DNA from: Cyanobacterium sp. T60_A2020_053
GTDB lineage: Bacteria > Cyanobacteriota > Cyanobacteriia > Cyanobacteriales > Cyanobacteriaceae
Length of the DNA: 64,000 bases
Direction of reading: 5' to 3'
Assembly: GCA_015272165.1 (NCBI GenBank)
Contig: JACYMF010000008.1
Coordinates: 124,001 to 188,000, forward strand
Made by a program: the position numbers and the translations under genes. Position 1 is the first letter of the stretch. Each line of letters opens with the position of its first letter. This document shows, in pieces, positions 27,916 to 36,823 of this stretch. The notes beneath the pieces were generated by a model. That model ran no database searches. It had not been told where the DNA came from and worked only from the letters and a program-made list of their open reading frames with translations.

Positions 27916-28162
27916 TATTTTAATTTTGATAAATTTACTAATAATAGCTAAATAAATTAGACATGGGCTATATTTGGGATAGAAGATCAATATACGATAA
28001 AAAATACTATTTTTTGAAGAAGTATATTCTTAATATAATGTAAAATTAAATAGAACTTTTTTTTCCTAATAAACTTTTAGAATGATATAATATTTATGCA
28101 GTTTTGACTTTTTGAGTAAATTGTAGTCAATTATAGCAAATGTGATATTTTAGGAGTAAATT

Positions 28163-29041
28163 ATGGGCGCTTTTAATCCTTGGGTTACACCGCTTAATTT
28201 GTTAACCAGAGAGACTTTAATTACGGGAGGGGCGCTGGAATATGAAGATTTCCTTTGTGATGTGGATACTTTGGGATGTTTATTATACACTTTATTTCAA
28301 GAGCATTGGCAAGATACCCAAGTGGGTCATGTGGTGGAAGGTAGTGTTTTAGAGTTAGAGTTAACTAAACCGCCGAAAGTTTGTATTATCTACGACGGTT
28401 ATTTAACGGTGATGACGGAATCTTGGCATTTACACCTGTGTTTAGAGGAAAATAGTGGCGGACCAGATGGCAAAACTCCCCTATCATTAAGGCAACAAAG
28501 AGTTGTTAATCGGGCTTCTTTTTATCGCCGTTTTAATGAAAAAAATCAGCCTCGTAGTTGGGGTATTCAATTTTGGAATGGTGCTGGGGAAAAAATGATG
28601 AATATTTTTTTACCTAATCCTTTCGTTGATGAAGATGATAATTTATTACCTGAAAATAAACCAAATTTAGCTAAGTTGGCTTTATATGAGGAGTTGAGGG
28701 ATATTTATGTCCTGGGTAAAAAACCGATTCCCTATAGCGCTAATCCTCTGAAAAAACCTTATATCTCAGTATGTAGAGGAGGGCGCTGTAATCCGGGGCA
28801 AGTTTGGCAACCAATTTTTGATACGTTACAAGAGGAAGTCGAAAAAGCAGAAATTGATGTGACAGTGAAAACTTCAGGCTGTTTGGAGGTGTGTAAGATG
28901 GGCGCTGTGGTTTTTTATTCAGGAGATAAAACTTGGTACACAAGAGTTACACCAGAGGTGGCTAAGGAGATTGTTAAGCAACATTTAGGGGAGGGTGAAA
29001 AAATCACTGAGCATATTTACCCGGCTATTTATACCAAATAG
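28163..29041 (+). CDS. Thioredoxin-like 2Fe-2S ferredoxin protein, cyanobacterial
   Basis: A 292-residue protein. The C-terminal part is a thioredoxin-like [2Fe-2S] domain with Cys204 and Cys209 (VCRGGRCN) and Cys240 and Cys244 (SGCLEVCKMG), all four cluster ligands present. The N-terminal 180 residues are a cyanobacterial conserved domain of unknown role (CIIYDGYLTVMTESWHLHLC). The protein would carry electrons in the cytoplasm; partner unknown. Start at ATG preceded by TTAGGAG, a good ribosome site 7 bases upstream. Four iterated GGGCGC motifs. Monocistronic. Confidence 0.83.
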   Translation: MGAFNPWVTPLNLLTRETLITGGALEYEDFLCDVDTLGCLLYTLFQEHWQDTQVGHVVEGSVLELELTKPPKVCIIYDGYLTVMTESWHLHLCLEENSGGPDGKTPLSLRQQRVVNRASFYRRFNEKNQPRSWGIQFWNGAGEKMMNIFLPNPFVDEDDNLLPENKPNLAKLALYEELRDIYVLGKKPIPYSANPLKKPYISVCRGGRCNPGQVWQPIFDTLQEEVEKAEIDVTVKTSGCLEVCKMGAVVFYSGDKTWYTRVTPEVAKEIVKQHLGEGEKITEHIYPAIYTK

Positions 29042-29390
29042 GCTCTCTTCAATCAATAACAAGATAGAATTATCGAGAGTTTGGCAGTGCTACCAGATTA
29101 AAAAAAAAGCAAGGTGACATTATTTAAACAAAAATAGTCTTAAAAAGAGAAGTTAATAGATACTACCATGAGATGACCATAATTGTTAACTTTTCACTGC
29201 CCTGACGACTCCATTTTTTCTGCAATCTCTTTTGGATAGTGTGGAGGTGCGCCCTCCACCGTTTTTAAGAGCTTAGATAGAGAGAAGTTCTTTGCTCCAT
29301 TTAAGTTAAAATAGAATTAATCTTCACTCCTAGTGTAGTTTAAACTTTATTTATCTATATTATATTTATTATTTTTATTAACTTACTAAC
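29042..29390. other. Intergenic region with one terminator-like hairpin
   Basis: No gene is visible. The hairpin listed separately lies at 29241. The 120 bases before the rhodanese start are AT-rich and probably hold its promoter (TATATT near 29357). Confidence 0.35.
29241..29266 (+). terminator. Hairpin GTGGAGG-loop-CCTCCAC with T-run
   Basis: Seven-base arms around TGCGC, then CG and TTTTT. It lies 200 bases after the ferredoxin-like gene. The right arm contains the GCGCCCTCC version of the iterated motif, so the motif itself forms part of the stem. Confidence 0.5.
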
Positions 29391-30224
29391 ATGAGTCACC
29401 ATCAGAGCTTAGTCTCGGCAGAATGGCTCAAAGATAACCTTGATAATCCTGATGTGAAAATCATTGATTGTCGGTTTCGTCTCCCAGATGCAAACTGGGG
29501 TTATCAACATTATTCCCATAGCCATATCAAAAATGCTTATTATTTAGATTTGAATAATGACCTTTCTGGTTGTGTTTCTACCCACGGGGGAAGGCATCCT
29601 CTCCCAGACTGCCAGTTATTAGCTAAAAAATTCGAGGGTATTGGTATCGTCAAAAATCTTACCACTGTGGTAGTTTATGATGATTCTCGTTTTGCTTTCA
29701 GCGCCCGTCTCTGGTGGCTATTACGTTATTTAGGACACCAAAAAGTATTTCTCCTTGATGGCGGTTGGCAGGGTTGGCAAACACTGGCTTATCCTTGTGA
29801 TAATGTTACCCCCCCATCTTCCAAAGGAGATTTTTCCCCTAGCCCTAATGCTGATTGGCTGGTGGATAAAGTAACAGTAGAAAAGGCTCAAAGCATTGAA
29901 AACATTGGGATTATTGATGCGCGCGCCCCTGCACGCTATGGGGGGGAAGTTGAACCAATTGATCCTATTGCTGGAAGTATTCCCACGGCTTTGAATTTGT
30001 TTTGGCAGGAAAATAGCACTGCTGAGGGCTTTTTAAAATCCCCTTCGGAATTAGCACAAATTTGGCAACCTTATGAATCTTATCAAGAATTAATTCTCTA
30101 TTGTGGTTCTGGGGTGACGGCTTGTGTTAATTTTTTTGTCCTTGAGCAACTTGGCTACGGTAATTGTAAATTATATACTGGTGGTTGGAGTGATTGGTGT
30201 TCTTATTTAGTTCCTCAATCTTAA
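29391..30224 (+). CDS. Two-domain rhodanese (thiosulfate/3-mercaptopyruvate sulfurtransferase)
   Basis: A 277-residue protein with two rhodanese domains. The N-terminal one (residues 8-130, VKIIDCRFRLP, SHIKNAYYLDLN, VVVYDD) lacks the catalytic Cys. The C-terminal one (150-275) has the active-site loop YCGSGVTAC, with the nucleophilic Cys near 238, and ends with LYTGGWSDW. The CxSGVTA loop with two domains is characteristic of SseA-like sulfurtransferases that move sulfur to cyanide or thiols. Length normal. Monocistronic. Confidence 0.9.
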   Translation: MSHHQSLVSAEWLKDNLDNPDVKIIDCRFRLPDANWGYQHYSHSHIKNAYYLDLNNDLSGCVSTHGGRHPLPDCQLLAKKFEGIGIVKNLTTVVVYDDSRFAFSARLWWLLRYLGHQKVFLLDGGWQGWQTLAYPCDNVTPPSSKGDFSPSPNADWLVDKVTVEKAQSIENIGIIDARAPARYGGEVEPIDPIAGSIPTALNLFWQENSTAEGFLKSPSELAQIWQPYESYQELILYCGSGVTACVNFFVLEQLGYGNCKLYTGGWSDWCSYLVPQS

Positions 30225-30393
30225 TCTGTAACCTGTTAGTATTATTAATTATTTATATCTAAAATTTTATTATTAATTACCCTAAAATTATTATGTTTAA
30301 ATGTTTTTTGCACAGGGTGAAGGGCGCTGTATTTTTCTGATAAATTGATAATTATTTCTTTTTTATCATTAAGATAATTGTAACATTAGTTAC

Positions 30394-30423
30394 CAACAAT
30401 TTAATCATAAATTGTTGTATTTT
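30394..30423 (+). terminator. Hairpin CAACAATTTA/TAAATTGTTG followed by TATTTTT
   Basis: Perfect 10-base arms around ATCA, then a T-rich run. It lies 170 bases after the rhodanese stop and could end that transcript. Confidence 0.5.
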
Positions 30424-30645
30424 TCGATGCTTTTTTCTAAATTATTATTTCCAATTAAAGGTAAGACAAAACACAAAAATTGTGTTATCACTAAATAAGT
30501 AAACCTAGACTAATTAACCATTAGCTCTGTTATAATAAACTAGCTATAACTACAAAAATTAATTATATATCTTCTAAAAACTAAAAGTATAAGAGCTATT
30601 TAAAATCCTATTTAAAAATTCACCATCATTATATTTAGAGACAAC

Positions 30646-30670
30646 AATAAACTAAGTTACTTAGTTTATT
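30646..30670. promoter_or_regulatory. Perfect palindrome AATAAACTAAG-TTA-CTTAGTTTATT
   Basis: Eleven-base arms around a 3-base centre, 80 bases before the NYN gene. Its symmetry and place upstream of a gene fit an operator for a dimeric regulator; it has no T-run for a terminator. No other copy was noticed in the window. Confidence 0.4.
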
Positions 30671-30749
30671 TACTAAATAAATATGTCTATTAATTTAAAA
30701 TTACTCTTATTTTTTATTTAAAATATCGATCTTTTTTCTATATACTTTA

Positions 30750-31559
30750 ATGAATTATCTGAACTTTATTATGAATAGTTTTAACTTAAATAATGGCAAA
30801 TATAGTATTAATAATAACTATAATAATTTTGATAGCTTAGAACGGGAAATAGATTCAGAAGAAGAGAGGGAAATAAATATTAATAATATTCCCACTTTAA
30901 ATCCTCGACCTCAATTAATTCCCCGCCCAGAGTATAATCCTGATGAGCGCGCGCCCAATACAACTATTATTGCTCCCAATTCTGAAATTAATCATACGAA
31001 TCATTACAACTATGTCAATAACGTTAATCATAGTAGTAGTCAAAAACGTTTAAGAGATCGCATTTCCATTTTTGTGGACGGTAATAATATGTTTTATGCC
31101 CAACAAAAAAACGGCTGGTTTTTTGATCCTCGTAAAGTAATTGATTATTTTTCTGAAGAATCAGGTTTTATGCTCATCAATGCTTTTTGGTACACCGGTT
31201 TAAAAGATTCTCAAGATCAAAGGGGATTTCGAGATGCGCTGATTAGTTTGGGTTATACAGTTAGAACAAAAATACTAAAAGAGTATTATGATGATAGTTC
31301 GGGACGGTTTTCACAGAAAGCCAATTTAGATATTGAAATAGTGGTGGATATGTTTAACACAGTAGATCAATATGATCGAGTGGTCTTATTTAGCGGTGAT
31401 GGGGATTTTGAGCGCGCTATTGAGTTACTGAGGTCAAAAAATACTCATATTACCGTGGTTTCTACGGAGGGGATGATCGCACGAGAGTTACGCAATGCCA
31501 CAGATCGTTATTTAGATTTAAACGAAATCCGTAATTGTATTGAGAAGAAGGACTTTTAA
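30750..31559 (+). CDS. LabA/DUF88-type NYN-domain protein
   Basis: A 269-residue protein. The first about 100 residues are low-complexity, rich in Asn, Pro and Glu. The NYN domain (103-265) shows ISIFVDGNNMFYAQQ (first Asp), LDIEIVVDMF (second), VVLFSGDGDFERAIELLRSK (third) and HITVVSTEGMIARELRNATD. LabA-like proteins include the Synechococcus clock-output factor LabA; NYN members are metal-dependent RNases. A second ATG, of MNSFNLN at 30771, is an alternative start. Clock involvement is not shown here. Confidence 0.82.
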   Translation: MNYLNFIMNSFNLNNGKYSINNNYNNFDSLEREIDSEEEREININNIPTLNPRPQLIPRPEYNPDERAPNTTIIAPNSEINHTNHYNYVNNVNHSSSQKRLRDRISIFVDGNNMFYAQQKNGWFFDPRKVIDYFSEESGFMLINAFWYTGLKDSQDQRGFRDALISLGYTVRTKILKEYYDDSSGRFSQKANLDIEIVVDMFNTVDQYDRVVLFSGDGDFERAIELLRSKNTHITVVSTEGMIARELRNATDRYLDLNEIRNCIEKKDF

Positions 31560-31607
31560 TTGATAATGGATAATTATACCTGAAACCTGCCCTTATAAAG
31601 CATTCTT

Positions 31608-31760
31608 ATATTAAGTTCGGATAATTAGTTATAAAAGATTATATCTTCGCAATTGACCCACCGTGTAATGAATTACACGGAACCAACAGTATTCCGTTCA
31701 ATAAATTGAACTAAGATGCTGATATTACTAATTTGTAAGTGTTCAAACGAACTTGATATT
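31608..31760. mobile_element. MITE-like family B, copy 1 (inverted)
   Basis: The ends are TATTAAGTTCGGATAA and CGAACTTGATATT, inverted relative to each other. The centre has the palindrome CCGTGTAAT-GA-ATTACACGG next to TTCAATAAATTGAA. The same 150 bases occur at 43.3 and 55.0 kb. It lies in the gap after the LabA-like gene. Confidence 0.75.
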
Positions 31761-31896
31761 ACATCAAACTGAGGAGATTTTGCGTATTTTTAAATAATTA
31801 TAGTATATATTAACTATTATCAATTAACACTTCTGAGTTTATTCAGCAAACCCTAATTAGTTTAGTCGTTTTTTACTATCAATTGTCCATTGCCCG

Positions 31897-32913
31897 TTAG
31901 CCTTTTTCTTTTTGATCATCAATTAAAGTAGCTTCTATTTCCTGTTGATAATTAAGATTATTTTGTTGAAAAACTTGGTTAATGAAACCTAATTGTTGTA
32001 ATGATAAATGGGCAACTTCTTTCACTTCAGGGTCTGGATCATGGTGTGCAGTTTGTAAAATTAGGGGCTGTATTTGGGTTACTAATTCATACAATTTTGT
32101 AATATCTCGAATAGCATTTTTTCTAACCTCCCCTTGTTCATCTTGTAAGGAAATAATTAACGCTTCATTAATTGGTTTTAAAGTATTAAAAGCAATTTGA
32201 GAAATGGCTTCTAAAATTAGAGCTTTTTCCCTTGAGTTACCTTTAGCCATAATATCCAATAACGGTTGAATAGCGCGAGAATCAGCGCCCGTCGCCAAAC
32301 GCCAAATTATCTTATTTCGGTCATTACCGTTGACTTGTAACAGTTGTCTAATTAGGTTTTTAGTTTCGTCAGAATGATCGATATTTTCTTCTAATTCTGG
32401 CTTAATTCTTTGGACTAATTGACCTGAAGAAGATGCTAATTGAGTAGATTTATTAGTAAGTTTAATCACAGAAGAAGAAGATAGAGATTCTGTTTTTCTT
32501 TCTCGATATTTTATTTTTTTATTGTCAGATAAGTTAATTAACCTTAAACTAATAATTATCAAAGTAACTGCCATTAAAATAATTAAGAAAATTACCCCTA
32601 TTAATAAAATGGTAAAAAGAGAATTATTTTCTAATAAATCATTAGAATTACTTCGAGCTAAAATATTTTGAATATTATTAATAGCTTGTTGGGCATAAAA
32701 ATCATCAGGGCGATGACTTAAAGCGGTATTGAAGTATTCCAGCGCCCTCCCGTATTCTTTATTCCTCGTTGCTTCATAACCTTTTTGCATATTTTCATCA
32801 TAAAGGATGATTTTTTCCTGAGTTGACGGGGTTAGAGGTGCCGTATTTTGGGCTATGGCTAACGGTGACGGGCGCTGGATGAATATTAAGATTAGTAGGG
32901 TAAGTAATTTCAT
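31897..32913 (-). CDS. Membrane protein with TPR and HEAT-like repeats
   Basis: A 338-residue protein with a signal peptide (LLTLLILIFIQRPSPLAIA), a TPR-like pair (GYEATRNKEYGRALEYFNTALSHRPDDF, about 45-72), one transmembrane segment (FTILLIGVIFLIILMAVTLIII, about 100-122) and, after a charged linker, HEAT-like helices (TKNLIRQLLQV, DSRAIQPLLDIMAKGNSREKALILEAI, and PDPEVKEVAHLSLQQL near the end). The TPR would be outside, the HEAT repeats in the cytoplasm. It probably mediates protein contacts; no specific role can be given. It is separated from glnN by repeats. Confidence 0.7.
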   Translation of the reverse strand: MKLLTLLILIFIQRPSPLAIAQNTAPLTPSTQEKIILYDENMQKGYEATRNKEYGRALEYFNTALSHRPDDFYAQQAINNIQNILARSNSNDLLENNSLFTILLIGVIFLIILMAVTLIIISLRLINLSDNKKIKYRERKTESLSSSSVIKLTNKSTQLASSSGQLVQRIKPELEENIDHSDETKNLIRQLLQVNGNDRNKIIWRLATGADSRAIQPLLDIMAKGNSREKALILEAISQIAFNTLKPINEALIISLQDEQGEVRKNAIRDITKLYELVTQIQPLILQTAHHDPDPEVKEVAHLSLQQLGFINQVFQQNNLNYQQEIEATLIDDQKEKG

Positions 32914-32934
32914 ATTTAGTGCAAAGGAAAGGGA

Positions 32935-33056
32935 GACAGGGAGAAGGGGAAGCAGGGGGAGAAAGGGAAGCAGGGGGAGAAAGGGAAGCAGGGGGAGAAT
33001 TATAATTCATAATTTATTCAACCTTTGTCCTTTGCCCTTTGCCCTTTGCCCTTTTG
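32935..33056. repeat. Purine-rich tandem repeat followed by TTTGCCC heptamers
   Basis: Three copies of an 18-base unit of the form GCAGGGGGAGAAAGGGAA at 32950-32999, then four TTTGCCC/TTTGTCC heptamers at about 33023-33055. These form one of the heptamer-rich intergenic tracts and lie between the TPR/HEAT gene and glnN. Confidence 0.8.
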
Positions 33057-33066
33057 AATATTAATT

Positions 33067-33079
33067 GTTCATTGTGAAC
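33067..33079. promoter_or_regulatory. Palindrome GTTCA-TTG-TGAAC upstream of glnN
   Basis: Five-base arms around TTG, 55-68 bases before the glnN start, in a position suitable for a regulator. It does not match NtcA sites. AAGAG(AAAAT) precedes the start codon as ribosome site. Confidence 0.3.
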
Positions 33080-33134
33080 TTTTTTACTAAATCAGAATAG
33101 TTATTATTATGATTTTACAAAACAAAGAGAAAAT

Positions 33135-35309
33135 ATGAGCGGAAATAGTTCAAGGGTTCAGGCAATTTACCAAATCACTAATCGAGAAATAAAGCCTTTC
33201 AATACCCCCAAACGGTTAGAAGAAATGTGGGCAAAAGATGTTTTTACCCTTAGTAAAATGCAAGAATGTCTGCCCAAAGAAGTATTTAAGTCTTTGAAAA
33301 AAACCATTCAAACCGGTGAAACCCTAGATATATCTATCGCTGATGTGGTTGCGACGGCCATGCGTGATTGGGCAATCTCCAAAAAAGCTCTTTATTACGC
33401 CCACGTTTTCTATCCTCTCACCAATTCTACAGCAGAAAAACATGATGGGTTTGTTTCTGTGCAAGGAGATGGTTCAGTAATTTCTGAATTTGCAGGTAAA
33501 GTATTGGTTAAGGGTGAGCCTGATGGCTCTTCTTTCCCCAATGGGGGCATCCGTTCTACCTTTGAAGCTCGTGGTTATACAGCTTGGGATGTCACCAGCC
33601 CCGCCTATGTGATGGAAACTGACAATGGTGTAACTCTCTGTATTCCCACTGTATTTATTTCTTGGACAGGAGAGGCACTAGATAAAAAAACTCCCCTATT
33701 GCGTTCTAATCGAGCCCTTAATAAAGCCGGTCAAAGGGTATTAAAACTCTTAGGACACGATAAAATCGCCCCCATTAGCTCTAGTTGTGGAGCAGAACAA
33801 GAATACTTCTTGGTGGACTCTAATTTTGCCCACAGCCGTCCTGATTTACTCCTCGCTGGACGTACTTTATTCGGGCGCCCTCCAGCCAAAGGTCAAGAAT
33901 TTGATGATCATTATTTTGGGGCAATTCCTGAACGGGTACAAGTGTTCATGCAAGACGTGGAAGAATCCATGTATCGCTTAGGGATTCCTGCCAAAACTCG
34001 CCATAATGAGGTAGCTCCCGGACAATTTGAATTAGCTCCGTTTTTCGAGTCTGCCAACGTAGCCACAGACCATCAACAGTTAACCATGACCATTTTAAGA
34101 AAAATGGCAAAAAAACATGGTTTTATCTGTTTACTACACGAAAAACCCTTTGCCGGTATTAATGGTTCTGGTAAGCACGTTAACTGGTCAGTAGGTAATG
34201 CTACCCAAGGGAATTTATTAGACCCCGGTGACACTCCCCACGCTAATGCTCAATTTTTGGTCTTCTGTGGTGCCATCATTCGAGGAGTACATAAATATGG
34301 TAAGCTCTTACGCGCTGTGGTAGCTACCGCTAGTAATGACCACCGCTTAGGTGCCAATGAAGCGCCCCCCGCCATCATGTCAGTGTATTTAGGTTCTCAG
34401 TTAGAAGATGTTTATGAACAAATCCGCCAAGGTGAAATTACTGGGTCGAAGGGCGCTGGAGTAATGAATATTGGTATCGATACTTTACCCGAATTTCCCA
34501 AAGATCCGGGCGATCGCAATCGTACTTCTCCTTTTGCTTTTACGGGCAATCGTTTCGAGTTTCGTGCCGTCGGTTCAGGTCAATCCGTAGCTGGTCCTTT
34601 AGTGGCAATGAATACTATTTTAGCTGACTCTTTAGGTTGGGTAGCTGATCAGTTAGAAGCCAAACTCGCTGAAGGAGTAGATTTGAATGTTGCCATTCAA
34701 GCAGTGCTAAAAGAAATCATGGAGAAACATGGTAACGCTGTTTTTGGTGGTAATGGTTATTCCCCTGAATGGCATAAAATGGCAGTGGAAGAAAGAGGAT
34801 TGGCGAATTTACCCACTACAGCCGATGCTTTACCTTGCTTGAGAACTAAGGAAATTGAAGAATTATTTGAGCGTACTGGTGTACTATCCCCTGTGGAATT
34901 AGAAAGCCGTTTTGAAGTGTATGGTGAGCAGTACATTCTTTCTTTAGAAGTGGAAGCAAAATTAGTGATCAGTATGGCAAAAACCATCATCTACCCCGCC
35001 GCCGTTAGTTATTTAGAAAAATTAACTTCAACTGTAGCAAGTTTAAAAGGCATTGGTATTCAGTTAGATACAGAAAGCATTAGAAAAGTAGCTGATTTGA
35101 CTAACGGTATGATGGCTGAAGTCAACAAATTGAGTGATGCTTTAGCTAAACATGATTTTCCTGATACTGAAGCAAAAATGAAGTATTTTGCTCAAAATGT
35201 TTTACCGATTATGGGTGAAGTGCGCAAATTTGCTGACGGTTTAGAAGGTGAAATTGCTGATGAGTTATGGTCTTTACCTACTTATCAAGAAATGTTATTT
35301 ATTAAATAG
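33135..35309 (+). CDS. glnN: Glutamine synthetase type III (GlnN)
   Basis: A 724-residue GSIII, the usual length. It joins ammonia to glutamate with ATP, the entry step of nitrogen assimilation (with GOGAT). GSIII signatures are [19 protein letters not shown] near 134, [12 protein letters not shown] near 220, [21 protein letters not shown] near 290, [12 protein letters not shown] near 345 and [21 protein letters not shown] near 465, which carry the ATP/glutamate/metal residues. In cyanobacteria glnN is usually controlled by NtcA; I looked upstream and saw no GTA-N8-TAC site, only a GTTCATTGTGAAC palindrome at about 33067. The only clear HIP1 octamer of the window lies in this gene (34510). 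Confidence 0.95.
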   Translation: MSGNSSRVQAIYQITNREIKPFNTPKRLEEMWAKDVFTLSKMQECLPKEVFKSLKKTIQTGETLDISIADVVATAMRDWAISKKALYYAHVFYPLTNSTAEKHDGFVSVQGDGSVISEFAGKVLVKGEPDGSSFPNGGIRSTFEARGYTAWDVTSPAYVMETDNGVTLCIPTVFISWTGEALDKKTPLLRSNRALNKAGQRVLKLLGHDKIAPISSSCGAEQEYFLVDSNFAHSRPDLLLAGRTLFGRPPAKGQEFDDHYFGAIPERVQVFMQDVEESMYRLGIPAKTRHNEVAPGQFELAPFFESANVATDHQQLTMTILRKMAKKHGFICLLHEKPFAGINGSGKHVNWSVGNATQGNLLDPGDTPHANAQFLVFCGAIIRGVHKYGKLLRAVVATASNDHRLGANEAPPAIMSVYLGSQLEDVYEQIRQGEITGSKGAGVMNIGIDTLPEFPKDPGDRNRTSPFAFTGNRFEFRAVGSGQSVAGPLVAMNTILADSLGWVADQLEAKLAEGVDLNVAIQAVLKEIMEKHGNAVFGGNGYSPEWHKMAVEERGLANLPTTADALPCLRTKEIEELFERTGVLSPVELESRFEVYGEQYILSLEVEAKLVISMAKTIIYPAAVSYLEKLTSTVASLKGIGIQLDTESIRKVADLTNGMMAEVNKLSDALAKHDFPDTEAKMKYFAQNVLPIMGEVRKFADGLEGEIADELWSLPTYQEMLFIK

Positions 35310-35326
35310 GTTATGTAGTTATGTAG

Positions 35327-35343
35327 GGTGGGCATTGCCCACC
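35327..35343 (+). terminator. Hairpin GGTGGGC-ATT-GCCCACC after glnN
   Basis: Seven-base GC-rich arms 18 bases after the glnN stop; followed by TCTTAG, without a strong T-run. The same TAGGGTGGGCATTGCCCACC sequence is a common dispersed hairpin in cyanobacteria and may serve to stabilise or end the transcript. Confidence 0.5.
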
Positions 35344-35395
35344 TCTTAGAAGATATAATCACTTTAATAGTTGAACTTATTTATTAATAACTTGA

Positions 35396-35638
35396 ATGGA
35401 TGTAACATTAGTCAATATCGGTTTTGGTAACATAGTCTCTGCCAATCGAGTCATCGCCATTGTCTCCCCTGAGTCAGCGCCCGTCAAACGGGTAATCAGT
35501 GAGGCAAAAGAAAATAAACGATTAGTTGACGCTACCTATGGAAGGCGCACTAGGGCAGTGATTATTACCGACTCCAATCATGTTATTTTATCCGCTATTC
35601 AACCAGAAACCGTTGCCCAACGTTTCAATATTAAATAG
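35396..35638 (+). CDS. RemA-like DUF370 protein
   Basis: An 80-residue protein of the RemA/DUF370 family. [32 protein letters not shown] starts as usual and [31 protein letters not shown] is the conserved second half. In Bacillus RemA is a DNA-binding activator of matrix genes; the cyanobacterial homologues are widely conserved and may regulate transcription, including glutamine synthetase in some bacteria as reported for a RemA homologue. Here it sits just after glnN, 86 bases downstream, which may be relevant. Complete. Confidence 0.87.
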   Translation: MDVTLVNIGFGNIVSANRVIAIVSPESAPVKRVISEAKENKRLVDATYGRRTRAVIITDSNHVILSAIQPETVAQRFNIK

Positions 35639-35695
35639 AGTCTGACGAAAAAGGGCAAGGGGCAAAGGTTAAAACCCTTTAAAATCAATTGTCCA

Positions 35696-36538
35696 TTATC
35701 GATTTAGTATATCAGCTACTTTAGCAACTTGAGACATTTCCGCAACGTCATGGACTCGCAAAATATCAGCGCCCTTCACAATAGCATGATAACAAGTAGC
35801 TCCCGTTCCCCAAACCCTTTTCTTTGGGTCTTTTTCTTGTAATATTTCCCCGATAAAACTTTTACGAGAAGTACCAATTAGTAACGGAAAACCTAAGGTT
35901 TTTAACTGGTCAATATTTTGTAAAATTGTAATATTTTGTTGGTAATTTTTAGCAAAGCCAATACCGGGGTCTAAAATAATTTGTCGGGATGAAACTCCTT
36001 TACTAAAAGCATAATTGATTTGAATAGTAAAAAACTCTTTAATTTCGCCCATTAAATCATTATAATCCGTCAAAGATTGCATGGTTTGAGGATTACCACG
36101 CAGGTGCATTAAAATAATTGGTTTGCCCGATTCAGCAACAAAATCAAACATTTTTGGTTCAAATGTACCACCAGATATATCATTAATAAAATCAGCGCCC
36201 TTCGCCATCGCTTCCCTTGCCACTGCTACCCGAGTAGTATCAATAGAAATGGGATGGTCCGATTTCGCTCGGATGGCTTCGATAACAGGGATTACTCTTT
36301 GTAACTCTTCTTCTAGGCTAATTTGGAGGGCGCCGGGGCGAGTGGATTGTCCACCAATATCAATTATATCAGCCCCGTTTTCTATCATATAGAGAGCTTG
36401 TTTTACCGCTTGATTAATTTGTTGATAATCACCGCCATCACTAAAGCTATCGGGAGTAACATTAAGAATACCCATGATATAGGTACGTTGCCCCCAATTA
36501 AAGCGATAATTTTTAATATTTAGACTAAAATCAGTCAT
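35696..36538 (-). CDS. folP: Dihydropteroate synthase
   Basis: A 280-residue TIM-barrel enzyme that condenses p-aminobenzoate with 6-hydroxymethyl-dihydropterin diphosphate in folate synthesis. The family signatures are MGILNVTPDSFSDGGDY near 22, GADIIDIGGQSTRPGA near 54, ISIDTTRVAVAREA near 97, FINDISGG, ILDPGIGFAKN near 190 and LLIGTSRKSFIGEIL near 220. The C-terminal RVHDVAEM is normal. It starts at ATG 36538. Four iterated GGGCGC motifs. Monocistronic. Confidence 0.95.
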   Translation of the reverse strand: MTDFSLNIKNYRFNWGQRTYIMGILNVTPDSFSDGGDYQQINQAVKQALYMIENGADIIDIGGQSTRPGALQISLEEELQRVIPVIEAIRAKSDHPISIDTTRVAVAREAMAKGADFINDISGGTFEPKMFDFVAESGKPIILMHLRGNPQTMQSLTDYNDLMGEIKEFFTIQINYAFSKGVSSRQIILDPGIGFAKNYQQNITILQNIDQLKTLGFPLLIGTSRKSFIGEILQEKDPKKRVWGTGATCYHAIVKGADILRVHDVAEMSQVAKVADILNR

Positions 36539-36756
36539 ATTGGTGCCATTCGTTCAGTTAAGGTTGAAATACCTGAAACGTAGGATTGGAAGAAAAAAAA
36601 TCCCTCCTTATATAAAGCTCATCTTTTTACAACTTTTTTAATGTCCCGAAAAGATTTATTTTCTACCTGGGGAATTTCAGAGGCAAAAACTGAGTTTACT
36701 CAAATAATTATATCAAGAACCTACTCTAATGGCATCCTTTGATTTAACTGTGACAA

Positions 36757-36795
36757 ACTTAGGGTAATCGGGCTAAAAGCCCGAAATACTATGAA
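36757..36795. repeat. Dispersed palindrome ATCGGGCTAAAAGCCCGAAATAC
   Basis: GGGCTAAAAGCCC hairpin with flank TTAGGGTAAT upstream and GAAATACT downstream. A second copy, TTATCGGGCTAGAAGCCCGAAATACC, lies at 57210-57245. It lies between the divergent stretch before folP and the end of sat. Confidence 0.6.
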
Positions 36796-36823
36796 AAAAA
36801 ATGTTATCGTTTAGAGGAATTGA

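Larger units (their letters stand above)
30225..30749. other. Very AT-rich intergenic region with two large inverted repeats
   Basis: A 525-base gap with no coding sequence recognised. It holds a terminator-like hairpin at 30394-30423 and a perfect 11-base-arm palindrome at 30646-30670, and one GGGCGCTG motif at 30323. Confidence 0.5.

Noticed and set aside
32798-33010. Pro/Ser-rich open frame on the minus strand
   Set aside because: It translates the purine-rich tandem repeat next to the TPR/HEAT gene and has no ribosome site.
33060-33134. NtcA site before glnN
   Set aside because: No GTA-N8-TAC spacing is present; only an unrelated short palindrome was seen.
36123-36392. Open frames opposite folP
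   Set aside because: folP is complete with all motifs; these are antisense shadows.
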